DNA of 64,000 nucleotides, taken from contig NZ_CP007445.1 in NCBI RefSeq assembly GCF_000599985.1, positions 3,075,413 through 3,139,412 on the forward strand, given 5' to 3'. The translations under genes and the position numbers were made by a program. A model generated the notes under the pieces. The model was not told the DNA's origin and ran no database searches. It saw nothing but the letters and a program-made list of their open reading frames with translations. Shown in pieces: positions 8,639 to 18,022 of the stretch. The first letter of the stretch is position 1; the number at the start of each line of letters is the position of its first letter. This DNA comes from Gilliamella apicola (lineage in GTDB: Bacteria; Pseudomonadota; Gammaproteobacteria; Enterobacterales; Orbaceae).

Positions 8639-9759
8639 TTTTAGACTTCTGGCATCGCTTTAAAGACGCTTTTAACGATGAAATACCAGTTATATTTAAG
8701 CGATTTACTTTCCATTGGTTAATGTGGATTTTACCACTAATCATCTTTGTTTTAATTAGTAGTATTTTTCACAAAGGTGTACTGTTTGATCTACCTGTAG
8801 GCTATGTTGATCAAGATAAAAGTACTTTATCTCGTGAAATAGTACGGGATCTTAACGCTGGCGCCCATGCAAATTTGATCAATTATGATAACCAGCTAAA
8901 AATGGCTGAGCATGATTTAGAAAAAGCCAAAATTTATGCCATTCTTTATATACCACCTAATTTTGAAGCAGATGTGTTAGCTGGTCGTCAACCAACACCA
9001 ATGCTTTATTATAATGCTCTATATTATAGTGCGGGTTTATATTCAATAATGGATTATTCAGGGTTAATTGCATCATTAAACACCCAATATCGTACTACCA
9101 TGGCAACAAGTATTGGTTTGCCTGTTCCCAAACTGGCTCAAGTTAATTTCAATTATGATGGGCTATTTAATGCGAGTGGTAACTCCATGTACTTCCAGCA
9201 ATTCTCTGCAGTAGTACATTTATTGCAATTATTTGTGGTTACGACAACTATTTATATTCTGTCGCAATTACCCAAACGGACTCGACCTAATTATCCGTTT
9301 GTATTAGGTAAATTAGCCCCTTATACCATTTGGTATACCATGTTATTAATGTTTGAAATAGCAATGCTGGTTTTATTTTCTGATGCTCGAGTTTCTGGTT
9401 CGCCATTTGCTATGATGATAGTGGTCTTCTTTTATGTAATTGCGGCACAAAGTATTGGTATTTTGCTTTATACATTTACTAAAACAACATTAGATGCATA
9501 TACCTATATTGGGGTTTTAGTTGGTCTTGCATTAACCTATTCAGGCGTAGTTGTGCCAGAGTTATCTATGCCGTGGATAGCTAGATTTATCTCATCACTT
9601 GAACCTTTAACTTATGCACTCAATAAATTGTTCGATCTATTTTTACGGCATTCTAGTTATCTATCCGTATTAAAAACCTGTAGTATTTTAATGATCTATC
9701 CAATAATTATTACAGTATTAGTTAGAAAACGTTTAGTCAAACGTTTACATTCACAGTAA
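8620..9759 (+). CDS. ABC-2 type transport permease (YhhJ-like), first of two
   Basis: The protein has one N-terminal membrane segment (about 33-50), a large periplasmic region that begins LPVGYVDQDKSTLSR, and five to six membrane segments over about 195-370, the layout of ABC-2 export permeases of the YhhJ/YbhR group. It overlaps the adaptor gene by 19 bases and is followed by a second permease after 14 bases. No ATP-binding protein is encoded anywhere in this run, which is unusual because these permeases are normally driven by an ABC ATPase. The substrate is unknown. Confidence 0.82.
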   Translation: MENRQLVLDFWHRFKDAFNDEIPVIFKRFTFHWLMWILPLIIFVLISSIFHKGVLFDLPVGYVDQDKSTLSREIVRDLNAGAHANLINYDNQLKMAEHDLEKAKIYAILYIPPNFEADVLAGRQPTPMLYYNALYYSAGLYSIMDYSGLIASLNTQYRTTMATSIGLPVPKLAQVNFNYDGLFNASGNSMYFQQFSAVVHLLQLFVVTTTIYILSQLPKRTRPNYPFVLGKLAPYTIWYTMLLMFEIAMLVLFSDARVSGSPFAMMIVVFFYVIAAQSIGILLYTFTKTTLDAYTYIGVLVGLALTYSGVVVPELSMPWIARFISSLEPLTYALNKLFDLFLRHSSYLSVLKTCSILMIYPIIITVLVRKRLVKRLHSQ

Positions 9760-9773
9760 GAGGCAATATTTGG

Positions 9774-10961
9774 ATGCTTAAGCTATTTTTTTCTTCAGCT
9801 GTAAAGATGTTTTTCTATATGCTAATGCGACCAATGTGGTTATTGCTGTTATTGTCTGTCTCGTTAATGAGTCTTGTTTATCTTAATGGTACTATCACTA
9901 ATTTACCCGTTGCTATTGTCGATCAAGATCATACCGCGACAAGCCGCAGTTTGATTCGTTCTTTAAATACCAGTTCTAAAATCAATGTGCTTACTTATGA
10001 AAATTCATTACAAGCTTATGATGATATAAACAATCGCAAACTGTTTGCTGTGTTTACCATTCCAAGGGATTTTGAAAAACGCTTATTAAATGGTGAAGAG
10101 GTAACCATTCCTGCTTATGGTGATGCTTCTAGCCGTTTAGCTAATGGTTTGATACAAGTCGATATTAAGGGAATATATCAACAAATATTGACCGAATATA
10201 ATACGCGGGTAATGCGTAATGGTGGTTTTTCTGATCAACAAATTAATATCATTTTATCGCCAATAAAAGCTCAAACAATGCCGCTTTATAATGCTGGTAT
10301 CAGTTTTGCGGCGATAACCTTTCCTGGACTACTAGTCATGTTGTTGCAACACTCCTTTTTAATTGCCTCAACGCGAATTAATATTACCTTACATTCCTTG
10401 CCACAAGGTAAGCCACCAAGGATTGTTATATTTGGAAGTTTATTCGGCATTATTCCAATATGGTTATTTTTATCTATAGTTCTGTTTGGATTATTGCCAT
10501 GGCTACTCGGCTATCGGCAATTATCTAGCATACCTGAAATTATTATCATGACATTTCCTCTATTATTGGGAATTTTGGGCTTAAGCAAATTGCTTACAGA
10601 ATGTTTACGCCGAACAGAGATGATCTATTTAACTTTAGCCTTTTTAACAACGCCTGTATTTTACCTATCAGGTACTATATGGCCACTTGATGCTATGCCT
10701 TTATGGGTACAAACGGTATCAAGAATGCTACCATCAACATGGGCAACGAATATGATTGCTGGCGTAAATCAGATGGGATTAGGTTTAACAGATAATTTAT
10801 TTAATATATTTATGATTCTTTTCCTTGGTGTAATATATGGTTCATTAGGCTTTTTCATTGCTGCACTACGAGAAGGAAAAGTCAGAGGATATTTCAAAAA
10901 ATTAAAGAAATTTTTACGTCTTAAAAATTCAAAAATTAATAATAAACCGTCAATTAGTTAG
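9774..10961 (+). CDS. ABC-2 type transport permease, second of two
   Basis: This 395-residue protein has the same architecture as its neighbour: membrane segment at about 18-36, then LPVAIVDQDHTATSRSLIRSL in the periplasmic loop, then several membrane helices from about 180 to 370, and a basic C-terminal tail. The two permeases are paralogues and probably pair as a heterodimer. GTG/ATG context is ordinary, with AAGAGGC upstream. The operon ends here; a 72-base gap precedes menA. Confidence 0.82.
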   Translation: MLKLFFSSAVKMFFYMLMRPMWLLLLLSVSLMSLVYLNGTITNLPVAIVDQDHTATSRSLIRSLNTSSKINVLTYENSLQAYDDINNRKLFAVFTIPRDFEKRLLNGEEVTIPAYGDASSRLANGLIQVDIKGIYQQILTEYNTRVMRNGGFSDQQINIILSPIKAQTMPLYNAGISFAAITFPGLLVMLLQHSFLIASTRINITLHSLPQGKPPRIVIFGSLFGIIPIWLFLSIVLFGLLPWLLGYRQLSSIPEIIIMTFPLLLGILGLSKLLTECLRRTEMIYLTLAFLTTPVFYLSGTIWPLDAMPLWVQTVSRMLPSTWATNMIAGVNQMGLGLTDNLFNIFMILFLGVIYGSLGFFIAALREGKVRGYFKKLKKFLRLKNSKINNKPSIS

Positions 10962-11033
10962 TACTAAAACGTGAATATATTATTGATTACTGATATGATG
11001 AATGCTTGATTTTTAAAATAAATAATATGTTGT

Positions 11034-11936
11034 ATGCCCAATAAATATTATCCATGGATTATTAGTTTACGCCCTAAAACATTAGTATTATCACTTTGTG
11101 CTATTTTGATGGGTAATGCACTTGCGTATTGGAATTGGTCTTTTGATCCACTGATTATGCTCTTATCAATCATTACCGCATCATTACTACAAATTTTATC
11201 AAATTTAGCCAATGATTATGGCGATGCAATTAAAGGCAGTGATAGACAAAACTTAAATGGGCATAAACGTGGTTTGCAGTTAGGTTTAATTACGCTTAAT
11301 CAATTAAAAAAAGCATTATGGATTAATACTTTTTTATGTATTTTATTTGGACTGACTTTAATTTATTTAGCTTGTAATAATATTTATGAAATTTTAAATT
11401 TTATACTATTAGGAATATTATCTATTATTGCAGCAATAACTTACACGGTAGGTAAAAAACCTTATGGTTATATAGGTCTTGGAGACCTATCTGTGCTTAT
11501 CTTTTTTGGGCTAATTAGTGTAGCAGGAAGCTATTACTTACAAACAAAAACATTACCAATGCCAATTATTTTGCCAGCTTTAGGCTGTGGATTATTGTCC
11601 GTTGCAGTGCTTAATATTAATAATCTTCGTGATATAGACAGTGATAAAATGAATCACAAACGAACACTGGTAGTTTTAATGGGCAAAGATCGTGGGCGAG
11701 TTTATCACCTTCTATTATTGGTGAGCTCATTATGCTCATTTAGCATATTCTCCTATAGTTATCTAAATCCTCGTTGGGGTTGGCTATTTATGCTCAGTCT
11801 ACCTTTGTTAATTGAACATATTTATGCCGTTTTTCATTTTAAAACAGCAAAAGATGCGTTCCCTTTACTATTACAAATGGTCAAACTTGCTTTATTGATT
11901 AATTTACTTTATTGTTTGGGGATAATTTTGAGCTAG
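11034..11936 (+). CDS. menA: 1,4-dihydroxy-2-naphthoate octaprenyltransferase MenA
   Basis: MenA attaches the polyprenyl tail to 1,4-dihydroxy-2-naphthoate, giving demethylmenaquinone in the inner membrane. The 300 residues match E. coli MenA throughout: SLRPKTLVLS, the first aspartate-rich motif NLANDYGDAIKGSD, ITYTVGKKPYGYIGLGDLSV, and LNINNLRDIDSDK as the second. About eight membrane helices are apparent. The ribosome site before ATG 11034 is poor. As in E. coli, rraA follows. Confidence 0.94.
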   Translation: MPNKYYPWIISLRPKTLVLSLCAILMGNALAYWNWSFDPLIMLLSIITASLLQILSNLANDYGDAIKGSDRQNLNGHKRGLQLGLITLNQLKKALWINTFLCILFGLTLIYLACNNIYEILNFILLGILSIIAAITYTVGKKPYGYIGLGDLSVLIFFGLISVAGSYYLQTKTLPMPIILPALGCGLLSVAVLNINNLRDIDSDKMNHKRTLVVLMGKDRGRVYHLLLLVSSLCSFSIFSYSYLNPRWGWLFMLSLPLLIEHIYAVFHFKTAKDAFPLLLQMVKLALLINLLYCLGIILS

Positions 11937-12023
11937 CTCACGATTATTTAAATTTAATATCGTGTTACTTGATGTTAGCGTGATACTATATAGTATTAAA
12001 ATACGACAGCAAAAGGAGACCTG

Positions 12024-12515
12024 ATGATGGAGTTTGATACTTCAATTCTTTGCGATTACTACCCAGAAGATGTTAACGTAGTGGAACCTATATTTAGTAA
12101 TTTTGGTGGCGTGACATCATTTTCTGGACAAATTGTGACAGTTAAATGTTTCGAAGACAATGGGTTACTTTTTGAAACTCTGCAAACGGATGGCACAGGT
12201 AAAATTTTGGTAATTGATGGCGGTGGTTCAGTGCGTCGTGCGTTGATTGATGCAGAACTAATTGATATTGCAATACAAAATCAATGGGAAGGAATTATTG
12301 TTTATGGTGCTGTTCGCCAAGTTGACTACTTAGCTGAAGCTGAAATTGGGATTCAAGCACTTACCGCAATTCCTGTAGGAGCTGAAAATCAAGGCGTTGG
12401 TGAAGTTGATATTCGCGTTAACTTTGGTGGCGTAACTTTCTTCTCGGGTGATTTTGTCTATGCCGATAATACAGGTATTATTCTGTCCGAAATAGCATTA
12501 GAAATAGAAGATTAA
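12024..12515 (+). CDS. rraA: Ribonuclease E activity regulator RraA
   Basis: RraA binds RNase E in the degradosome and damps its activity. The 163 residues align almost end to end with E. coli Rra[19 protein letters not shown], the [15 protein letters not shown] core, GAVRQVDYL and [16 protein letters not shown]. Two ATGs stand in tandem at 12024 and 12027 after AAAGGAGACCTG; either could start translation. menA-rraA adjacency is conserved in enterobacteria. A perfect-palindrome terminator follows. Confidence 0.95.
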   Translation: MMEFDTSILCDYYPEDVNVVEPIFSNFGGVTSFSGQIVTVKCFEDNGLLFETLQTDGTGKILVIDGGGSVRRALIDAELIDIAIQNQWEGIIVYGAVRQVDYLAEAEIGIQALTAIPVGAENQGVGEVDIRVNFGGVTFFSGDFVYADNTGIILSEIALEIED

Positions 12516-12528
12516 CATATCATTCTTG

Positions 12529-12554
12529 CCGCCGATATATATCGGCGGTTTTTT
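12529..12554 (+). terminator. Rho-independent terminator of rraA
   Basis: A perfect 20-base palindrome beginning CCGCCGATAT is followed directly by six T. It lies 13 bases after the rraA stop and separates it from convergent dprA. Confidence 0.9.
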
Positions 12555-12601
12555 ACTGAAACATAGCCATTACCTCAAACTTTTTGACAACAAATTACCT
12601 A

Positions 12602-13708
12602 TTATTTGATTGTTCGCTTGCGAATATATCCCCCTGTTACGGTCATAATTAATCCAGCTATTTCCATATCTAATAATTTGCTGGTAAGTTCAGGAATCGA
12701 TAAATTAACCAAGGCTGCAATTGTATCAACTGCAATGGGTTGATGATGAATGACAGCAAAAATTTCAGGATACAAAATACAATTATTGATATCTTCATCG
12801 TCTTTTGTTTGTCGATTTATTGTTGATAAATAACGGCTATAATGCTCCAAAATATCAATTGGTTCAGTAACTAAATAGGCACCTTGCTTAATTAAATAAT
12901 GTGTTCCACCACAGTTTTGGTTATCAATATCACCTGGTAGTGCAAACACATCACGATTTTGCTCAAGCGCATAACGGGCGGTTATTAGCGAACCACTTTT
13001 TTCTGATGCTTCAACAACAAAAGTACCTAAACTTAGCCCACTTATAATTCGATTACGCCGAGGAAAATATTCTGTTCTAGCTTTTTCAAAGGGTAAAAAT
13101 TCTGATACTATCGCACCATTTTGCTCTAAAATATCATTAGCTAAAATTAAGTTTGACCTTGGTGCAATATTAGCTAATCCACTACCGAGTACAGCAATAG
13201 TATTACCCGCAACCTCAAGTGCACCACGATGGCAAATCGCATCTAAACCCAGAGCCAAACCACTGGTAATAGTTAACCCATTAATGGCTAATTCACCAGC
13301 AAAATATCGTCCCCATTGAGCGCCATATTCACTGAACTCACGGCTACCAACCATAGCAATTTGTGGAGAATGTAATAGCTGACAATTTCCCATAACAAAT
13401 AGGAATATTGGTGGTGAACTGATTTGCTTAAGCAAAATCGGATAATCTGAATCACAATAGGCAATCAAATGCTTTTGAGGATAAGGAGTATCAAGCCATT
13501 CAAGTATTGGTTCAAAATGAAAATAAGAGGTAGCTAAAAAATTTTTTTGTTGCTCTTGAGTCAATGCTAATTTTTCAAGTAAAAATGATACATTATTAAT
13601 TATATTAGGTAGATCTGAGCCAAAAAGTTGGCTAATTTTTTTAAAAATAGCAAGCTTTCCTTGTCCAAGCATTGAAATTCGTAATAAGAATTCATATTTA
13701 CTCATCAT
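12602..13708 (-). CDS. dprA: DNA-processing protein DprA (Smf)
   Basis: DprA loads RecA on incoming single-stranded DNA during transformation; in non-competent enterobacteria its role is unclear. The protein has an N-terminal SAM/HhH-like part, the Rossmann-like DprA domain over about 95-300 (MVGSREFSEYG, TSGLALGLDAICHRGAL, AVLGSGL, EFLPFEKARTEYFPRRNRIISGLS, GSLITARYALEQ), and a C-terminal winged-helix domain (about 315-368). The frame opens at GTG 13720, but the ATG pair at 13708/13705 is a more likely start. It is divergent from def, as smf is in E. coli. Confidence 0.93.
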   Translation of the reverse strand: MMSKYEFLLRISMLGQGKLAIFKKISQLFGSDLPNIINNVSFLLEKLALTQEQQKNFLATSYFHFEPILEWLDTPYPQKHLIAYCDSDYPILLKQISSPPIFLFVMGNCQLLHSPQIAMVGSREFSEYGAQWGRYFAGELAINGLTITSGLALGLDAICHRGALEVAGNTIAVLGSGLANIAPRSNLILANDILEQNGAIVSEFLPFEKARTEYFPRRNRIISGLSLGTFVVEASEKSGSLITARYALEQNRDVFALPGDIDNQNCGGTHYLIKQGAYLVTEPIDILEHYSRYLSTINRQTKDDEDINNCILYPEIFAVIHHQPIAVDTIAALVNLSIPELTSKLLDMEIAGLIMTVTGGYIRKRTIK

Positions 13709-13863
13709 AACTTTTTGCACTCATGTTAAATAAATTTAATTTTCTGAATAGATAAGATAAATACTACCAATAGCCAATAAGGGCTATTCAATGACATGAT
13801 AAATGTTTACAATGAATAAAAAACTGAACTAATCTGAATTTTGAGGAGTAGATCGAATAATCT

Positions 13864-14376
13864 ATGGCTATTTTACCGGTATTACGTTTCCCTGATGAGC
13901 GACTCCGCAAAGTTGCTAAACCCGTCACCCAATTTACGCCTGAGTTACAAACTATTATTGATAACATGATTGAAACCATGTATGAAGAAAAAGGCATTGG
14001 TCTTGCGTCAACACAAGTGGACATACATGAGCAGATCATTGTAATTGATGTAACTGAAGACAAAAGCCAACCTTATGTGATTATTAATCCTGAAGTAATC
14101 AGTCAAGAAGGCGAAACAGGAATTGAAGAAGGTTGCTTATCAATACCTGATTGTCGAGGATTTGTACCAAGAGCGGAAAAAATTAAAATCAAAGCACTAG
14201 ATCGTGATGGAAATCCTTATGAAATTGATGCCGACGACCTACTTGCTATTTGTATACAACACGAAATGGATCACTTAAAAGGTAAATTATTTGTCGATTA
14301 CCTTTCACCATTAAAACGTCAGCGAATTGAACAAAAGATGAAAAAACTGACACGTGAAGAGCAACGTAATAAATAA
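13864..14376 (+). CDS. def: Peptide deformylase
   Basis: Deformylase removes the formyl group from nascent N-terminal fMet using Fe2+. The 170 residues carry motif 1 as GIGLASTQ (44-51; most relatives read GLAATQ), motif 2 EGCLS (89-93) with the metal cysteine, and motif 3 QHEMDH (132-137) with both metal histidines and the catalytic glutamate. ATG 13864 follows TTGAGGAGTAGATCG. fmt and rsmB, which follow def in E. coli, are absent here. Confidence 0.96.
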   Translation: MAILPVLRFPDERLRKVAKPVTQFTPELQTIIDNMIETMYEEKGIGLASTQVDIHEQIIVIDVTEDKSQPYVIINPEVISQEGETGIEEGCLSIPDCRGFVPRAEKIKIKALDRDGNPYEIDADDLLAICIQHEMDHLKGKLFVDYLSPLKRQRIEQKMKKLTREEQRNK

Positions 14377-14377
14377 A

Positions 14378-14407
14378 TTTAACCGCCATTTATAGATGGC
14401 GGTTAAA
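14378..14407 (-). terminator. Shared terminator between convergent def and grpE
   Basis: Arms TTTAACCGCCAT and ATGGCGGTTAAA surround a six-base loop. On the minus strand a T-rich tract (TTTATTTATT) follows, so grpE is the better-served gene, but def could use it too. Confidence 0.7.
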
Positions 14408-14432
14408 CCATCTACTATCTACAGCGACACTA

Positions 14433-15017
14433 TTATTTAGCAACAATAACCATCGCAGGACGAATTAATCGACCATTTAAAGTATAACCTTTTTGGATTG
14501 TATTAACGATTTGTCCTGATTGATGTTCTGGTGATTCAACCATGCTAATTGCTTGGTGCACATCAGGATTTAGTTGAGAATCTTCCGTGCTAACGACTTC
14601 AATACCAAACTTTTTAACTGTGTCTAAGAACGATTTTAATGTCAGTTCTAAACCTTCAACGGTTGCTTGATGTTCTGGATTATTTTTGTCAGTAGATAAT
14701 AAAGCACGTTCTAAGTTATCAATAACTGGTAATAATTCATTTGAAAATTTTTCTAATGCAAATTTACGTGCTTTATCGACATCTTGCTCAACGCGTTTAC
14801 GAACATTATCAATTTCAGCGCGTGCACGAATCATCGCTTCGCTTTCATTCTTTTTAGCTAATTGTAAAGCTTGTTCAAGCTCGGCAATACGAGTATCTTT
14901 TGCTTTCAATTGCTCTTCTAAATTTGGCTGCGCTGCTGCTTGTTGTTCTGTTGTTTCTTCTGCTGGGGTGTCAATGTTAGCTTCATTTTCTGACATATTT
15001 TTATCTTGTTCTGTCAT
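14433..15017 (-). CDS. grpE: Nucleotide exchange factor GrpE
   Basis: GrpE drives ADP release from DnaK in the Hsp70 cycle. The N-terminal ~40 residues are acidic and disordered, followed by a long coiled coil (about 38-110) and a beta-domain ending NGRLIRPAMVIVAK, the typical GrpE finish. The frame can be extended to TTG 15029, but that TTG lies inside the GGAG ribosome site, so I take ATG 15017. A sigma-32-type promoter lies upstream at 15060-15089. nadK is divergent, as in E. coli. Confidence 0.95.
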   Translation of the reverse strand: MTEQDKNMSENEANIDTPAEETTEQQAAAQPNLEEQLKAKDTRIAELEQALQLAKKNESEAMIRARAEIDNVRKRVEQDVDKARKFALEKFSNELLPVIDNLERALLSTDKNNPEHQATVEGLELTLKSFLDTVKKFGIEVVSTEDSQLNPDVHQAISMVESPEHQSGQIVNTIQKGYTLNGRLIRPAMVIVAK

Positions 15018-15059
15018 AAGGTACTCCAAATGTAGTCGAAAACTTAATGAATAACGGTT

Positions 15060-15089
15060 ATTATGGGGACAATTTTTATTATTACAAGC
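15060..15089 (-). promoter_or_regulatory. Sigma-32 heat-shock promoter of grpE
   Basis: Read on the minus strand, GCTTGTAA (the -35 element, consensus CTTGAA) is separated by 13-14 bases from CCCCATAAT (consensus CCCCATnT). The -10 end lies about 43 bases before the grpE ATG. Both the sequence and the spacing are typical of the heat-shock sigma factor. Confidence 0.85.
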
Positions 15090-15175
15090 TTATCGATACA
15101 TTGATCTGTAATTTTTTTAATTTATACCGAAAAAATACAGATGTTTATGAAAAAATAAGGTAAGGATATTTTATA

Positions 15176-16051
15176 ATGATTCCATTTAAATGCATTGGTC
15201 TAATTGGACTGCCACGTAAATTAGAAGCAATTGAAACTCATCAAGTGCTTTATGATTGGCTTATTAAACTTGGTATTCGCGTATTAGTAGAAGATAGATT
15301 AGCCGAATATATTCAATTCCCAGTTAGTCATTATGCCTCGTTGGAAACAATTGGTGAGCAAGCTGATTTGGCTATTGTAGTTGGTGGAGATGGCAACATG
15401 TTACGCTCAGCACGGTACTTATCTCACTATAAAATCAAAGTAATTGGGGTTAATCGAGGTAATCTAGGTTTTTTGACTGATATTTCGCATGAACAGGTGA
15501 TTGAACAATTAAGTCCAGTTATTGCGGGTGAATATGTCGATGATCCACGTTTTTTATTAGAAGTATCCATATTTGATAATGGCAAAATGATTAACTCAGG
15601 CTTCGCTGTGAATGAAATTGTAATAACCCCAAATACGGTTGCACATATGATTGATTATGATGTCTATATTAATGAACTCAATGCTTTTTCGCAGCGTGCT
15701 GATGGGTTAATTATTGCCACACCGACTGGCTCAACAGCTTATTCACTATCGGCTGGTGGACCTATTTTAGCACCTCATTTAGATGCCTTGATTATTACAC
15801 CAATGTTTCCGCATTCTTTAGCCGTTAGACCATTAGTGATTAAAGGAGACAGTCCTATTCATCTTAAATTCCCAACGACAGCCTTGGATTTGAATATTGC
15901 TTGTGACAGCCAAATAATTTTACCAGTAAAACCATCACACGATGTCATTATCCGCCGTTCTTCATATGAATTTAATTTAATTCACTCTGTGGATTATGAT
16001 TACTTTAATAATCTTTCAAGTAAATTAGGCTGGTCACAAAAAATGTTTTAA
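15176..16051 (+). CDS. nadK: NAD kinase
   Basis: NadK phosphorylates NAD to NADP using ATP. The 291-residue protein has the GGDGN motif at 70-74 with the catalytic aspartate, GVNRGNLGFLTD, and the ADGLIIATPTGSTAYSLSAGGPI block over about 175-200. It starts at ATG 15176 after AAGGTAAGGA. In E. coli recN follows; here recN lies about 15 kb away at 31536, so the neighbourhood has been broken. Confidence 0.95.
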   Translation: MIPFKCIGLIGLPRKLEAIETHQVLYDWLIKLGIRVLVEDRLAEYIQFPVSHYASLETIGEQADLAIVVGGDGNMLRSARYLSHYKIKVIGVNRGNLGFLTDISHEQVIEQLSPVIAGEYVDDPRFLLEVSIFDNGKMINSGFAVNEIVITPNTVAHMIDYDVYINELNAFSQRADGLIIATPTGSTAYSLSAGGPILAPHLDALIITPMFPHSLAVRPLVIKGDSPIHLKFPTTALDLNIACDSQIILPVKPSHDVIIRRSSYEFNLIHSVDYDYFNNLSSKLGWSQKMF

Positions 16052-16150
16052 TTAATGTTTAGTTTCTGTCTTAATTCGAATCAATTGTACTCTTCTATTT
16101 TGATGCGGTTTATTACAATCAATTTCTATTTATGTTAGCAATAAAAGCTG

Positions 16151-16651
16151 TTACTTAATTAGCAAAGTTATCACATAAACAGTCACTGAAGAAAAGATAG
16201 CCGCAATTACATCATCAACCATAATACCAAAACCTCCTGGCACTCGTTTATCAAACCAGCGAATCGGCCAAGGTTTTGCCATATCAAAGACTCTAAAAGC
16301 GACAAAAGCAATAGCAACCCATAAAACAGAGATTTGTGGAATAAAAAATAGGGTAATCCACATCCCAACAAATTCATCCCATACTATATGTCCTGAATCA
16401 TGAGTATGAGTATCATCCGACGTTTTTTGACATAAAAAACAACCAAAAATAAAGGCGACAACAATTAAAACCCAATATAAATACGGTTGCAAACCATTAA
16501 ATAGCAGCCAAAGTGGAATTGCCATAGCCGATCCCATTGTGCCTGGCATAATAGGAGACATACCCGCCCCTAAACCCACCGCAAGTAAATGAATAGGGTT
16601 TGTTAATTGCACATATTTTTTAAAGTCTTTATTTCGCTCTTGTTTTGTCAT
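16151..16651 (-). CDS. pgpA: Phosphatidylglycerophosphatase A
   Basis: PgpA removes phosphate from phosphatidylglycerophosphate to give phosphatidylglycerol in the inner membrane. The 166 residues show GLGAGMSPIMPGTMGS at the N terminus, the IVWDEFVGMW block with conserved acidic residues, and PWPIRWFDKRVPGGFGIMVDDVIA near the C-terminal half, with about four membrane segments. It stands apart from its usual partners thiL and nusB. Confidence 0.93.
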   Translation of the reverse strand: MTKQERNKDFKKYVQLTNPIHLLAVGLGAGMSPIMPGTMGSAMAIPLWLLFNGLQPYLYWVLIVVAFIFGCFLCQKTSDDTHTHDSGHIVWDEFVGMWITLFFIPQISVLWVAIAFVAFRVFDMAKPWPIRWFDKRVPGGFGIMVDDVIAAIFSSVTVYVITLLIK

Positions 16652-16680
16652 TATGTTAAAGGTCTTTTAGATAAAATAAT

Positions 16681-16697
16681 GCCGACTTAAAGTCGGC
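16681..16697 (-). terminator. Terminator of argF
   Basis: GCCGACTT-A-AAGTCGGC forms a tight hairpin between argF and pgpA. On the minus strand it is followed by ATTATTTTAT. It lies about 47 bases past the argF stop codon. Confidence 0.65.
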
Positions 16698-16743
16698 AAA
16701 AAAGTTGCTTAGTAAAACTAGGTATTTATAATGATCAACTATA

Positions 16744-17754
16744 TTATTCGTCTTTCGCTAACGTTGCAACCATTACCGCTTTAATCGTATGGAGGCGGTT
16801 TTCAGCTTCATCAAATACGATGCTGTGTTTCGACTCAAACACATCATCCGTCACTTCTAAGCCATTTTTTAAACCATATTGTGCTGCCATTTGTTTACCA
16901 ACAGTGGTATTCATATCATGGAAAGCCGGCAAACAGTGCATAAATTTGACATTTGGATTATGAGTCAAATTAATTACATTTTGATTGACTTGATATGGCG
17001 TTAATAATTTTACACGCTCGTCCCACACTTCTTTAGGCTCACCCATTGATACCCATACATCGGTATAAAGAAAATCAACATCCTTAACACCTAAAGCAAC
17101 ATCTTCAGTTAAAATAATTTTAGCACCTGTCGTTTTGGCTATCTCTTGACACTTATGCACTAATTGAGCTTCGGGTTGACAGGCTTTTGGTGCAACTAAA
17201 CGAATTTCCATACCCATTAATGCTGCACCTTCCATTAACGAATTTCCCATATTATTTCGTGCATCACCTAAATAGGCAAATTTAACACTGCTCAATGCTC
17301 TATCGCCAATATGTTCTTTCATGGTCATAAAATCAGCTAAAATTTGGGTTGGATGAGCTTCGGTAGTTAAACCATTCCATACAGGCACACCCGCGTATTT
17401 TGCTAAAGTTTCAACGATTTCTTGTCCATAACCACGATATTCAATACCATCATACATACGACCAAGCACACGTGCAGTATCAGCAATTGACTCTTTATGA
17501 CCAATTTGGCTACCACTCGGCCCTAAATAAGTAACATTTGCACCTTGATCAAATGCACCCACTTCAAATGCACAGCGAGTACGTGTTGAATCTTTTTCAA
17601 AAATAAGGGCAATATTTTTACCGAGTAAATACTTTTGTTCCAGCCCTTGCTGTTTAGCTTGTTTTAATTCAATAGCCAGATTGATTAATTGATTGATTTC
17701 GGCAGGGGTAAAATCGAGTAAGCGTAAAAAGTGACGTTGATAAAAACCGTGCAT
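16744..17754 (-). CDS. argF: Ornithine carbamoyltransferase
   Basis: This enzyme makes citrulline from ornithine and carbamoyl phosphate. The 336 residues carry the carbamoyl-phosphate motif STRTR (56-60), EYRGYGQ, HPTQ in the middle and the ornithine-binding HCLPAFHD block near 270. It is divergent from carAB, whose product is one of its substrates, and an ARG box lies in front of each. The name argF or argI is a matter of convention, as enterobacteria often have two. It is most likely repressed by ArgR with arginine. Confidence 0.94.
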   Translation of the reverse strand: MHGFYQRHFLRLLDFTPAEINQLINLAIELKQAKQQGLEQKYLLGKNIALIFEKDSTRTRCAFEVGAFDQGANVTYLGPSGSQIGHKESIADTARVLGRMYDGIEYRGYGQEIVETLAKYAGVPVWNGLTTEAHPTQILADFMTMKEHIGDRALSSVKFAYLGDARNNMGNSLMEGAALMGMEIRLVAPKACQPEAQLVHKCQEIAKTTGAKIILTEDVALGVKDVDFLYTDVWVSMGEPKEVWDERVKLLTPYQVNQNVINLTHNPNVKFMHCLPAFHDMNTTVGKQMAAQYGLKNGLEVTDDVFESKHSIVFDEAENRLHTIKAVMVATLAKDE

Positions 17755-17796
17755 AATGTGGCTCCTAATAACCGTAAATATTCACACGATTCTATG

Positions 17797-17810
17797 TGAA
17801 TAATTATGCA
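17797..17810 (-). promoter_or_regulatory. ARG box (ArgR operator) upstream of argF
   Basis: TGAATAATTATGCA matches the ArgR consensus TGAATwwwwATTCA at all but one position. It is 43 bases upstream of the argF ATG. A partial second half-site, TATTCA, lies at 17779-17784, between the box and the gene. Confidence 0.7.
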
Positions 17811-17971
17811 AATTCAAGTTAAACATCAAAATAACTTTTATATTTTATCATCTTGTTAAAAAGTCTAAAAAATTAGATTTAATTATTAAAATAATTTTTA
17901 CAATATTGCTTTTTTTGTATAAAAAAGTGTAATAAAATGCCAATCAATGTAACTTAACATATAAGTGAATT

Positions 17972-18006
17972 TGAATTTTTATTCAAAAATAATGACAACT
18001 TATTCA
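17972..18006 (+). promoter_or_regulatory. Tandem ARG boxes of the carAB promoter
   Basis: Two ArgR sites precede carA: TGAATTTTTATTCA at 17972-17985 is a perfect match to TGAATwwwwATTCA, and TGACAACTTATTCA at 17993-18006 is a good one. Their centres are exactly 21 bases apart, the helically phased spacing known for ArgR hexamer operators. They end 16 bases before the carA ATG. Confidence 0.85.
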
Positions 18007-18022
18007 AAAGGCCTTTTTAATC

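Noticed and set aside
13788..14063. Minus-strand frame over the start of def
   Set aside because: It is the antisense shadow of the deformylase gene, with no ribosome site or recognisable protein.
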